From Palleronia sp. THAF1 (GTDB taxonomy: Bacteria > Pseudomonadota > Alphaproteobacteria > Rhodobacterales > Rhodobacteraceae): 64,000 nt of DNA. The stretch is taken from positions 415,001 to 479,000 of the forward strand of contig NZ_CP045420.1 in assembly GCF_009363795.1 (NCBI RefSeq). The letters are read 5' to 3'. The notes under the pieces were generated by a model. That model had not been told where the DNA came from. It was given only the letters and a program-made list of their open reading frames with translations, and did no database searches. Of this stretch, positions 23,273-31,357 are shown in pieces (within the stretch, counting starts at the first letter, position 1; each line of letters begins with the position of its first letter). The translations under genes were made by a program, and so were the position numbers.

Positions 23273-24637
23273 ATGCAGACGACCTTCACGCCCGAGCAGC
23301 TGCAAGACCCCGCGACCGCGCGCTCGAACGAGGTGCTGCGCGCCTGCGTTCACTGCGGCTTTTGCACTGCGACCTGCCCGACCTATCAGGTGCTGGGCGA
23401 TGAGCTGGATAGCCCGCGCGGACGCATCTACCTGATCAAGGACATGCTGGAGAACGACCGCCCCGCCGACGCGCAGACGGTCAAACATATCGACCGTTGC
23501 CTTTCGTGCCTGGCGTGCATGACGACCTGCCCGTCGGGCGTGCACTACATGCATCTTGTCGACCATGCCCGCGCGCATATCGAAAAGACTTACACACGCC
23601 CCTGGCCCGACCGCGCGCTGCGTTGGACGCTGGCGCAGATCCTGCCCTATCCGAACCGATTCCGGTTGGCCCTGCGCGCGGCCAAGCTGGGGCGGCCTTT
23701 CAAACGGCTGATGCCCGACAAGCGCCTGCGCGCGATGCTCGACATGGCGCCGGACAAAGTCGCGCCGCCAAGCCTTGTGGACCGCCCCCAGACCCACGCC
23801 GCGGAAGGCGAGCGAAAGATGCGCGTTGCCCTGCTGACGGGCTGCGCGCAATCGGCGCTCGACCCGGCGATCAACGCCGCCACCGTGCGCCTGCTGACCC
23901 GGCTGGGCGCAGAGGTTGTCGTGGCCGACGGCATGGGCTGCTGCGGCGCGCTGGTGCATCATATGGGGCAAGAGGACCGATCCCATTCGCAGGCCGCCGC
24001 CAACATCCGGGCGTGGCAAAAGGTGAAGGCGAACGGTGGGCTGGACGCGGTTGTCATCAACACATCCGGCTGCGGCACGACCGTCAAGGATTACGGCCAC
24101 ATGATGCGGACGACTGATCTGGCTGAAGATGCCGCCGAGATCAGCGCGTTGGCCTGCGATGTGTCGGAACTGCTGGAACGGCTGCTGCCGGGAAAGGCCC
24201 CGATCCACGAAACGCTGAAGGCAAGGGACGATATCGCGGGCATCGACGCGCACGATCCGCCCGCGATGGGCGACGGCCCCATCCGCGTCGCCTATCACGC
24301 GGCCTGCTCGTTGCAGCACGGCCAAAAGGTGAAGGGCGCGCCCAAGGCCCTGCTGGCACGTGCCGGATTCGAGGTGGTCGAGCCGAAGGACAGCCACCTG
24401 TGCTGCGGCTCTGCCGGCACCTACAACCTGATGCAGCCCGAGATCGCCGGAGAACTGAAGACCCGCAAGGTGCAGACGCTGGAAGCAAAGGCCCCGCAGA
24501 TCATCGCGGCTGGCAATATCGGCTGCATGGTGCAGATCGGATCGGGCACCGACATTCCGGTCGTCCATACCGTCGAGCTTCTGGATTGGGCCACTGGTGG
24601 CCCCAAACCGGACAAGATTGCCGCGCAAACGCCCTGA
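23273..24637 (+). CDS. glcF: Glycolate oxidase iron-sulfur subunit GlcF
   Basis: 454 residues. Two [4Fe-4S] motifs near the N-terminus (CVHCGFCTATCP at about 25-36 and CLSCLACMTTCP at about 76-87) are followed by two cysteine-rich CCG domains (GMGCCGALVHH; SHLCCGSAGTYN). The subunit takes electrons from the flavin of GlcD and passes them to quinone at the inner membrane. It starts 3 bp after glcE and ends the operon. Confidence 0.94.
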   Translation: MQTTFTPEQLQDPATARSNEVLRACVHCGFCTATCPTYQVLGDELDSPRGRIYLIKDMLENDRPADAQTVKHIDRCLSCLACMTTCPSGVHYMHLVDHARAHIEKTYTRPWPDRALRWTLAQILPYPNRFRLALRAAKLGRPFKRLMPDKRLRAMLDMAPDKVAPPSLVDRPQTHAAEGERKMRVALLTGCAQSALDPAINAATVRLLTRLGAEVVVADGMGCCGALVHHMGQEDRSHSQAAANIRAWQKVKANGGLDAVVINTSGCGTTVKDYGHMMRTTDLAEDAAEISALACDVSELLERLLPGKAPIHETLKARDDIAGIDAHDPPAMGDGPIRVAYHAACSLQHGQKVKGAPKALLARAGFEVVEPKDSHLCCGSAGTYNLMQPEIAGELKTRKVQTLEAKAPQIIAAGNIGCMVQIGSGTDIPVVHTVELLDWATGGPKPDKIAAQTP

Positions 24638-24716
24638 CCTTCCCCTGAAGTCGCCGCATCGGCGCCGCGCCTTGCCACCAGTCTGACCACAGACGACGTG
24701 GAAGGGAGATGGCTCC

Positions 24717-25526
24717 GTGCGACACCTCAAGGCCCTTGGGCTCAGCCTGCTGTTCGGACTGCTCGCCGGACAGAGCGTGGCACAGGATAGCGCGCTTCGG
24801 GCGCTGACCACCGGAGACGATGCCAAACCCTTCCACGCCGTCGGACGCCTTGAACTGGCCGGCACGGGCTTTTGCACCGCGACCCTGCTGTCGGCGCGTG
24901 AAGTCCTGACAGCCGCGCATTGCGTCGTGAACGATGACGGCACGCAGATGCGCCCCGAACAGGTCGTCTTCATGGCCGGGTTCCGCGACGGCCGGGCAGA
25001 AGCACACCGCACCGCGAAACGGATCGTCGTGGCGCAGGGCTACCGCGCGAACGACATGGCGATATCGTCACTGGCCTACGACGTTGCCCTGATCGAGCTG
25101 GACCGCCCGGTGGATGCCGCCATGGTCGCCCCCATCGGCGCCAGCAGCGTCGGCGGCGCAGAGATCGGCGTGGTCTCCTACGCCCACGACCGGGCAGAGC
25201 GGCCTGCGTTGCAGGAAACCTGCCGCGTTCTGGGCCGTGACTACGGCGCGCTCGTCATGTCGTGCGACGCGGATTTCGGCACATCGGGCGCCCCTGTACT
25301 GACCTTCAGCGGCGGTGCGCCGCGGATCGTCTCGGTCGTCTCTGCTAAGGCGCACTCGAACGGTCAGAAGGTTTCCATCGGCACCGACCTTGCCGCGACG
25401 TTGCCCGCATTGCGCGCCGAACTGGCACGGGGCGACGGCGTGTTCTTCCGCGCCGCACCCAAGGTTCTGCGCCTTAGCCAGAGTGAGGCGCGGCAAGGTG
25501 GGCCGGGCAAATTCTTGAAACCATAG
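24717..25526 (+). CDS. Secreted trypsin-like (S1/V8-type) serine protease
   Basis: 269 residues, GTG start with AAGGGAG upstream. A signal peptide (LLFGLLAGQSVAQ, cleavage near 23) leads to a protease domain with all three catalytic residues: His in VLTAAHCVV, Asp in YDVALIELD and Ser in GTSGAPVL. C-x-n-C pairs suggest disulfides, consistent with periplasmic or extracellular action. It contrasts with the second trypsin-like gene in this window (31358-33145), which has lost the triad. Substrate unknown. Confidence 0.85.
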   Translation: MRHLKALGLSLLFGLLAGQSVAQDSALRALTTGDDAKPFHAVGRLELAGTGFCTATLLSAREVLTAAHCVVNDDGTQMRPEQVVFMAGFRDGRAEAHRTAKRIVVAQGYRANDMAISSLAYDVALIELDRPVDAAMVAPIGASSVGGAEIGVVSYAHDRAERPALQETCRVLGRDYGALVMSCDADFGTSGAPVLTFSGGAPRIVSVVSAKAHSNGQKVSIGTDLAATLPALRAELARGDGVFFRAAPKVLRLSQSEARQGGPGKFLKP

Positions 25527-25549
25527 GATACTTTTCGCGCGCGGGCTCT

Positions 25550-25578
25550 CTTGAACCGCTGCGCGGCGTTTCCCATAT
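25550..25578 (+). promoter_or_regulatory. Sigma-32 (RpoH)-type heat-shock promoter
   Basis: CTTGAAC at 25550-25556 and CCCATAT at 25572-25578, 15 bases apart, match the heat-shock sigma factor consensus (CTTGAAA and CCCCATNT). Transcription would begin near 25585, giving an ~85-base leader for the Hsp20 gene. Confidence 0.7.
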
Positions 25579-25584
25579 TTCCGG

Positions 25585-25670
25585 TGTCGGACGCCTATGA
25601 AGGGTCCGGCATCGGCCCGTTCCCATGGTGGGAAGGGCTCATATGGTGATCGCTTTTGAAAGGATTTCCC
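25585..25670 (+). promoter_or_regulatory. ROSE-like RNA thermometer in the Hsp20 leader
   Basis: Three consecutive hairpins fit the ROSE layout. The first pairs 25585-25592 with 25604-25611 (8 bp including one G-U). The second pairs TTCCC (25620-25624) with GGGAA (25630-25634), extendable by CCC/GGG. The last sets TCGCT (25650-25654) against the ribosome binding site AAGGA (25660-25664), with the U-Y-G-C-U versus A-G-G-A pairing and central G-G mismatch that define ROSE elements. Melting on heating would free the site. Confidence 0.65.
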
Positions 25671-26129
25671 ATGCGAACCTTCGACCTTGCTCCACTTTAC
25701 CGTGCCACTGTCGGCTTCGACCAGATGGCCGAAATGATGGACCGCGTCCTGTCCGACAACGCAGGCGCGCAAACCTATCCCCCCTACAACATCGAAAAGA
25801 CCGGCGATGATGCCTGGGCAATCGAGATCGCCGTCGCGGGCTTCTCCGACGAGGATCTGACCGTTGAGCAGCGCGAGAATGCGCTCGTGATTTCTGCCCG
25901 TCGCGCCGACGATGACGCCGATCGCAAGTATCTGCACCGCGGCATCGCCACCCGTGCGTTCGAGCGTCGGTTCCACCTTGCCGACCACGTCCGAGTCGAG
26001 GCCGCGCACCACGCCAACGGCATGCTGGTCATCGAGTTGAAGCGCGAAGTGCCAGAGGCGCTGAAGCCGCGCCGGATCGAAATCCAAGCGACCGGCAACA
26101 CCGTCGCGCACCAGATCGCCGCCGAGTGA
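25671..26129 (+). CDS. Hsp20/IbpA-type small heat-shock protein
   Basis: 152 residues. FDQMAEMMDRVL and YPPYNIEKTGDDAWAIEIAV begin the alpha-crystallin domain; GIATRAFERRFHLADHVRVE, then GMLVIELKREVPE, close it, as in IbpA. These cytosolic chaperones bind unfolding proteins during heat stress and hand them to DnaK. AAGGA lies 6 bases before the ATG and is inside the predicted thermometer. An RpoH-type promoter lies upstream, so both transcription and translation are probably heat-controlled. Confidence 0.93.
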   Translation: MRTFDLAPLYRATVGFDQMAEMMDRVLSDNAGAQTYPPYNIEKTGDDAWAIEIAVAGFSDEDLTVEQRENALVISARRADDDADRKYLHRGIATRAFERRFHLADHVRVEAAHHANGMLVIELKREVPEALKPRRIEIQATGNTVAHQIAAE

Positions 26130-26150
26130 TCCGCTTGATCGCGTAAGTCG

Positions 26151-26176
26151 AAGGCCGTGCCCTAGGGCGCGGCCTT
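26151..26176. terminator. Shared terminator of convergent genes
   Basis: AAGGCCG (26151-26157) pairs with CGGCCTT (26170-26176), with an inner GCCC/GGGC stem, followed by CTTTCG. It lies between the Hsp20 stop and the end of the convergent transporter gene, whose stop codon is inside it. Confidence 0.6.
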
Positions 26177-27067
26177 CTTTCGTTGCAGGACACGCCCGTC
26201 CGTGACGGCCAGGCCCACGGCGATGACGGCGAACCCGATCCAGCCCGTGACACCGATGCGCTCGTCCAGGAACAGCACACCCAATGCGATGGCGAAGGGT
26301 GGGATCATTAGGGTCACCAGCATCAGGTTCGCCGCCCCTGCGCGGGGCAGGATGGCGAAATAAAGCTGATAGGCGAAGGCGGTGGACAGTGCGGCGAGCG
26401 ACAGTAGGGCGGCCCACGTCGCGGGCCGCAGGTCGATTGACGGAACGCCGTCCATCACCAGGACCACAGGCACCAGCAGGACGGTCGATCCACACAACAT
26501 GCCCAAAGCGTTCATCAGCGGCGGTTGCCCGGCCAGATGCTTGCGCGCCCAGACCCCCGCCAAAGCGTATGAGAGTGCCGCGCCCAGAACCGCCAGCTGC
26601 CCAAGATTGCGGGGGTCCAGCGTGGACAGCGCATCCGGCCCCATGATGATCGCCACACCCGTCAATCCAATCGCAGCACCCGCAATGCGATTGCGGGTCA
26701 GCGGCTCATCCGCCAGCAGAAGCCCCGCGACAACGGCCCCGAAGATGGCCGTCGTGCCGTTCAGGATAGAGGCAAGGCCGCTCTCGATCCGCGTCTGTCC
26801 CCAGAAAATCAGGCTGAACGGGATCGCGTTGTTCAGGCCGCCCATCACCAGATACGCACCCCAGACGCGCGCGGCGCGTGGCACGGCAATGCCCCGCGCC
26901 CGCACCACGAGACCAAGGATCAGCGCCGCCCATCCTACGCGGTGCAGTGCGATGGTCAGCGGCGGCACCTCGCGCAAGGCGATCTCGGCGAAGAAGAACG
27001 ATCCGCCCCAGACGGCGGCAAGGATCAGCAGGAGAAGGACGGACACAAAATCGAGGCGCTGGGTCAT
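26162..27067 (-). CDS. EamA/DMT-family transporter
   Basis: 301 residues with ten predicted membrane segments in two EamA repeats: the first begins LILAAVWGGSFFFAEIAL and the second ALSYALAGVWARKHL. This drug/metabolite transporter superfamily exports amino acids, nucleotides or drugs; the substrate is not predictable. The ATG at 27067 places the first helix close to the N-terminus. A second, only distantly similar EamA protein is encoded at 44244-45152. Confidence 0.88.
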   Translation of the reverse strand: MTQRLDFVSVLLLLILAAVWGGSFFFAEIALREVPPLTIALHRVGWAALILGLVVRARGIAVPRAARVWGAYLVMGGLNNAIPFSLIFWGQTRIESGLASILNGTTAIFGAVVAGLLLADEPLTRNRIAGAAIGLTGVAIIMGPDALSTLDPRNLGQLAVLGAALSYALAGVWARKHLAGQPPLMNALGMLCGSTVLLVPVVLVMDGVPSIDLRPATWAALLSLAALSTAFAYQLYFAILPRAGAANLMLVTLMIPPFAIALGVLFLDERIGVTGWIGFAVIAVGLAVTDGRVLQRKKAAP

Positions 27068-27117
27068 CCCCCTGCATGGCCCGGATCGCGACACCGCGCG
27101 ACCCGGATCCTGCGCGA

Positions 27118-28116
27118 TCAGTCCGGCGTGGCGGCGTCCGGATGAATCAGCCCTTCATCTCTGCAGGCTTGCCAGAAGTCTGCGGACACCGGGTTTGCCG
27201 CCGCCGCAACATCCTCGATAGCCTCATGCGGTTCCGACAGGCCAAGGCACAGCGATGCGCAGACATCCTGCGCCATGGCGAACCGGATCGCGGCGGTCAG
27301 CAGGTCGGACCCGTGCTCAAACGCCAGCGCCCGGAACCTGTCGCGCTTTTCCATTCGCTCTTTCGCGATGACGGTATTGCTGTCTCCGTAGTGATACTGG
27401 TGCCGCCCGGCCAGAAAGCCCGCGTTCAGGGCAGATCCGATGACGAAGGTGTTGCCCCGCTTGCGCGCCGCCGGAAAGACTTCCGTCACCGCGTTGTCGT
27501 GCTCAATCAGGCTGAACTGGCTGGCCAGCAAATGAATGTCGGGATCACTGTCCTTCATGCAGCGCAGGATCGGTTCGGGCCGATTCACGCCCATGCCCCA
27601 TGCGTCGATCACGCCCTGATCGCGCAGGTCGCAGAGCGCGCGGAAGCCGCCATCGACGGCACCGGGCCATAGGGCATCCCAGTCATCGGGCAAAGCATCG
27701 TTGTCGGGCGACAGGTCATGCACGAAGACGATATCGATGTGATCCAGACCGGTCCGCTGTAGCGAATCCTCGATTGATCGCATCACGCCGTCACGCGAGT
27801 AATCATAGACCTCGACGTTTGGAGAGGGCGAAAAGGGCATTTGCTGCTGCCCTAGATGCTCCCGCCCAGCCTGCAGCAATCGCCCGACTTTGGACGAGAT
27901 CACGAAGCTGTCGCGGGGTTTCTGGTGAAGCATCTGCCCGAAGCGCCGCTCCGCCAGACCTAGCCCGTAATGCGGGGCCACGTCGAAGTAGCGGATGCCA
28001 GTGTCCCAGGCCGCGTTCAGCGTGGCCATTGCCGTGGCGTCCGGAATGGGGCGGAACTCATTTCCAAGGGCCGCGCCGCCCATCCCGAGTGTGTGGGGAA
28101 GGGTGTAGCGGCTCAT
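27118..28116 (-). CDS. Aldo/keto reductase
   Basis: 332 residues with a TIM-barrel fold. RYFDVAPHYGLGLAERRFG carries the catalytic Asp and Tyr, and FVISSKVGR the Lys; HIDIVFVHD and WGMGVNRPEPI match later strands. It is closest to the D-threo-aldose (L-fucose/L-galactose) 1-dehydrogenase branch, so the substrate may be a sugar; this is inference. Its start overlaps the end of the adjoining aldehyde dehydrogenase gene by 4 bases, so the two are co-translated. Confidence 0.85.
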   Translation of the reverse strand: MSRYTLPHTLGMGGAALGNEFRPIPDATAMATLNAAWDTGIRYFDVAPHYGLGLAERRFGQMLHQKPRDSFVISSKVGRLLQAGREHLGQQQMPFSPSPNVEVYDYSRDGVMRSIEDSLQRTGLDHIDIVFVHDLSPDNDALPDDWDALWPGAVDGGFRALCDLRDQGVIDAWGMGVNRPEPILRCMKDSDPDIHLLASQFSLIEHDNAVTEVFPAARKRGNTFVIGSALNAGFLAGRHQYHYGDSNTVIAKERMEKRDRFRALAFEHGSDLLTAAIRFAMAQDVCASLCLGLSEPHEAIEDVAAAANPVSADFWQACRDEGLIHPDAATPD

Positions 28117-29597
28117 TGGTCGACCTGCACGTTCAGGCAGATGTATTTCACTTCCAGATATTCATCGATGCCCATGTGCGATCCCTCGCGGCCCAGCCCC
28201 GACTGCTTGACGCCGCCGAAAGGCGCGACAGGGGTGGAAATCAGGCCGGTGTTCACGCCGACGATCCCGTACTCCAAGGCCTCGGACACGCGGGTCACGC
28301 GACTGAGGTCGTTGGAGAAGAAGTAGGATGCCAGCCCAAAGATCGTGTCGTTGGCGTAGCGGATGCCTTCTTCTTCCGTCTCGAACTTGAACAGCGGTGC
28401 AAGGGGGCCAAAGGTTTCTTCGGTCGCGAAGGCCATGTCCTGCGTGGCACCCGTGACGATGGTCGGCTGAAAGAAAGTCCCGCCCTTCTCATGTCGGTCG
28501 CCGCCGTAGATCACGTCGCCGCCTTTGGACTTGGCGTCGGCGATGTGATCCTCGACCTTCTTCACCGCGTCCTCGTCGATCAGCGGACCGAAGTCGACGT
28601 CGCCCTCCAGAGCGTCGCCCACGGTCATCTGCTCCAGCCGCGTCTTCAGCTTTTCGGCGAAGGCATCATAGACACCTGCCTGCACGTAGATGCGGTTGGC
28701 GCAGACACAGGTCTGACCCGCGTTGCGGAACTTGCAGGCGATGGCGCCTTCCACGGCCTGATCCAGATCGGCGTCGTCGAACACCAGGAACGGCGCGTTG
28801 CCGCCCAGCTCCATCGAGGTCTTCACAACCCGGTCGGCGGACTGCTTCAACAGGATGCGCCCGACCTCGGTCGAGCCGGTGAAGGTCAGCTTTCGCACAT
28901 GGTCGTTCTCGCAAAACTCTTGCCCGATGCCCTTCGAGTCGCTGGACGGCACCACAGAGAAGATACCCTCTGGCAGTCCGGCCCGCGTCGCCAGCTCGGC
29001 AATCGCAAGGGCTGACAGGGGCGTCAGCGACGGCGGCCGCACCACGAAGGCACAGCCGGCGGCCAGCGCGGGCCCGGCCTTGCGGGTGATCATCGCATTG
29101 GGGAAGTTCCACGGTGTGATCGCGGCGGCGACGCCGATGGGCTGACGGATGACGTGAATGCGTTTGTCGGGCGCGTGGGGGGGAATGATCTCTCCGTAGA
29201 CGCGCCGCGCTTCCTCAGCGAACCACTTGATGAAGCCCGCGCCGTACATGATCTCGCCCTTAGCCTCTGACACAGGCTTGCCCTGTTCGGCGGTCAGGAT
29301 CAGGGCAAGGTCGTCAGCGTGCTCGACCATCAGATCATGCCACTTCATCAGAAGGTCGCGCCGATCCTCTGCCGTTCGCTTGGCCCAGGCCCTTTGCGCC
29401 GTTGCAGCGGTATCGAGCGCGCGGGCCACATCGTCGCGATCCAGATCGGCCACAGCGATCAGCGTGTCGCCCTTTGCGGGGTTCGTCACGTCGAAGGTCT
29501 GGCCCGATCCGGCATCGCACCATTTTCCAGCGACATAAGCTTGCCCTTTCAGAAGCGATGGGTCGGACAGGCGGGCGGCAAGGTTTGTGTCGGGCAT
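28113..29597 (-). CDS. gabD: NAD(P)-dependent succinate-semialdehyde dehydrogenase-like aldehyde dehydrogenase
   Basis: 494 residues. The catalytic glutamate is in MELGGNAPFLV and the nucleophile cysteine in GQTCVCANRIYVQ; the coenzyme loop FTGSTEVGRIL and ending PFGGVKQSGLGREGS are intact. These features match the GabD group, which oxidises succinate semialdehyde to succinate in GABA or related degradation. The downstream aldo/keto reductase overlaps it by 4 bases and may act on a linked aldehyde, so the true substrate may be different. The start at 29597 gives family length. Confidence 0.85.
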   Translation of the reverse strand: MPDTNLAARLSDPSLLKGQAYVAGKWCDAGSGQTFDVTNPAKGDTLIAVADLDRDDVARALDTAATAQRAWAKRTAEDRRDLLMKWHDLMVEHADDLALILTAEQGKPVSEAKGEIMYGAGFIKWFAEEARRVYGEIIPPHAPDKRIHVIRQPIGVAAAITPWNFPNAMITRKAGPALAAGCAFVVRPPSLTPLSALAIAELATRAGLPEGIFSVVPSSDSKGIGQEFCENDHVRKLTFTGSTEVGRILLKQSADRVVKTSMELGGNAPFLVFDDADLDQAVEGAIACKFRNAGQTCVCANRIYVQAGVYDAFAEKLKTRLEQMTVGDALEGDVDFGPLIDEDAVKKVEDHIADAKSKGGDVIYGGDRHEKGGTFFQPTIVTGATQDMAFATEETFGPLAPLFKFETEEEGIRYANDTIFGLASYFFSNDLSRVTRVSEALEYGIVGVNTGLISTPVAPFGGVKQSGLGREGSHMGIDEYLEVKYICLNVQVDQ

Positions 29598-29626
29598 GGG
29601 GGTCTCCGTTTGGATTTGCCCGATAC

Positions 29627-30352
29627 CTAGGGCGCGTCGGGCAAGGCGGCCATCACGAAGGTGCGCGTCCAGTCGGACAGGGGCGGCAGCAGTCCCACCG
29701 TCGCCGCGCCGCCGATCAGAACGAAGACGATGCCAAGTCCGGCAACCGTCGCGGGATGCAGTCGCTGTTCGCGCAGTACGTCCCACGCGATGGAGATCCC
29801 GCAAATCAGCGCCAGATGCAGGGCTGCCGCCGAACCGCCGGGCAGGTGCAATGCATGCGTTACACGACTGACGATTGGGCCCATGATCGCGAAGGCCGCC
29901 AGAAACATCAGCCGCCAGTGCCAGTCGATCCGGCGTTTCAACGCGGCGATGACCGCAAGCAGATAAAGACTGCCGAAACCGCCCAGAAGGACCATGTTTC
30001 CCAAGAAGATGTGGATCGTATTCATCTCGGCGCTGAATCGGCGGGTGACCATGAAACCGCTGACAAGTGCGACAATCACGATCACGGAACTGAGCGCGCC
30101 CAAGCCTCTGTGCAGATGCACTCCCCCGCGCCTCACCACGGCCGTCTGAACGCAAAACAGGCCAAGCCAGCCAAGCATCGACAGCGCGTGGATGATTGTG
30201 GTGGTGCTGTAGGGATCGGTTTGATCGGGGCCGATGTGAATTTTCGGCGCGAAGGCCAGGATCGTCGCGCACAACATCGCTGTCCCGGCGATGAAGCGCA
30301 ATCGGTTCTCGGCATTGTCTTCCGGGCGAGTCGTCGAGAATGTCGTATCCAT
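29627..30352 (-). CDS. Multi-pass membrane protein of unknown function
   Basis: 241 residues with about seven membrane segments. Histidines recur near helix ends (IIHALSMLGW; HLHRGLGAL; TIHIFLGN; DWHWRLMF; VTHALHLPG), a spacing seen in some haem-binding or DUF2306-like membrane proteins; haem binding is only a guess. It lies 29 bp upstream of the gabD-like gene on the same strand and may be in its transcription unit. The ATG at 30352 starts the compact protein. Confidence 0.6.
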   Translation of the reverse strand: MDTTFSTTRPEDNAENRLRFIAGTAMLCATILAFAPKIHIGPDQTDPYSTTTIIHALSMLGWLGLFCVQTAVVRRGGVHLHRGLGALSSVIVIVALVSGFMVTRRFSAEMNTIHIFLGNMVLLGGFGSLYLLAVIAALKRRIDWHWRLMFLAAFAIMGPIVSRVTHALHLPGGSAAALHLALICGISIAWDVLREQRLHPATVAGLGIVFVLIGGAATVGLLPPLSDWTRTFVMAALPDAP

Positions 30353-30446
30353 AAGGCATCGTGAGAAAGATAAGCGTTGGGGCAATCCGCCGAATTGTCG
30401 GATATGATCAACCGGATTATCTATCTACCAATATGGGGGACCCTAG

Positions 30447-31241
30447 ATGGCGTTCGACATCGACTACGACAACTCCGCCGCCGTTTCGGGCTCTGAAGCT
30501 TATGGCGCGAAGTGGCAGGCGCAGGCCGCCGACTTCCGCGACAGTCTGGGTCAGCGCGCGAGGTTGGGTGTGCCCTACGGCGCGACCGCGCGTGAGAAGG
30601 CCGATCTGTTCCTGCCCGAAGGCACGGCCACCGGGCTGACGATCTTCGTGCATGGCGGCTACTGGCGCTCGCGCCACCGTCACGACTGGTCGCATTTCGC
30701 CGCCGGTGCCTTGGCGCGGGGCGATCTGGTGGCGATGCCGTCCTACACCTTGGCGCCCGAAGCGCGGATCGCCCGTATTACGTTGCAGGTAGCCCATGCC
30801 GTCGCGCAACTGGCGGACGAGGTGCCAGACCTGCCGATCAGGCTGGTTGGGCATTCGGCGGGCGGGCATCTGGTCGCGCGCATGATGGCGGCGGATGTGA
30901 TGCTACCCGAAGCGGTGGCGGACCGCCTGACGCATGTGATGCCGATCTCTCCGGTCAGCGATTTGCGCCCCCTTGTCGGGCTGAAGCTGAACGAGGATTT
31001 GCGGCTCGATGAGGCAGAGGCCGAAAGCGAAAGCCCTGCGCTTCTGCCCCGCGTGCGCGGCACGCCTGCGACGGTTTGGGTGGGGGCCGCCGAGCTGCCC
31101 GCCTTCGTCGATCAGGCGCGCTCGCTGGCAGAGGCTTGGGACGTGCCGCTGGTGCAAGCGGAGGGGCGGCACCACTTCGACGTGATAGAGCCGCTTCTGG
31201 ATGCCGATAGCGAGATGCTGGAACGGCTGTTCGCGGTGTAG
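30447..31241 (+). CDS. Alpha/beta hydrolase (arylformamidase/esterase-like)
   Basis: 264 residues. FVHGGYW is the oxyanion-hole motif of the HGGxW group, LVGHSAGGH holds the nucleophile serine, and a late EGRHHFDVIE supplies the histidine. The group includes kynurenine formamidase (KynB-like) and carboxylesterases. No kynureninase gene is nearby, so the substrate is open. A GGGGGA-rich stretch precedes the ATG at 30447. Divergent from the membrane protein gene at 30352. Confidence 0.82.
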   Translation: MAFDIDYDNSAAVSGSEAYGAKWQAQAADFRDSLGQRARLGVPYGATAREKADLFLPEGTATGLTIFVHGGYWRSRHRHDWSHFAAGALARGDLVAMPSYTLAPEARIARITLQVAHAVAQLADEVPDLPIRLVGHSAGGHLVARMMAADVMLPEAVADRLTHVMPISPVSDLRPLVGLKLNEDLRLDEAEAESESPALLPRVRGTPATVWVGAAELPAFVDQARSLAEAWDVPLVQAEGRHHFDVIEPLLDADSEMLERLFAV

Positions 31242-31313
31242 GGTGACGCGCCCCGGATCGGGTCTAGGGCGGTGTCTTGATTTGGCGGTCTAGCGCTCCG
31301 CGCGTTCGCACCT

Positions 31314-31349
31314 CGTTCGCCCCACCGGGGCGAACGCCGACTGCGTCGG
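31314..31349. terminator. Double hairpin between convergent genes
   Basis: A perfect 10 bp stem (CGTTCGCCCC / GGGGCGAACG, 31314-31336, 3-base loop) is followed at once by CCGAC-TGC-GTCGG (31337-31349). It lies between the stops at 31241 and 31358 and probably ends transcription in both directions, though no U-run follows. Confidence 0.5.
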
Positions 31350-31357
31350 ACTGGTGC

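Noticed and set aside
31242-31357. Integration site or REP-type element in the double hairpin
   Set aside because: It lies exactly between two convergent stops and has no second copy in the window, so a terminator is the simpler reading.
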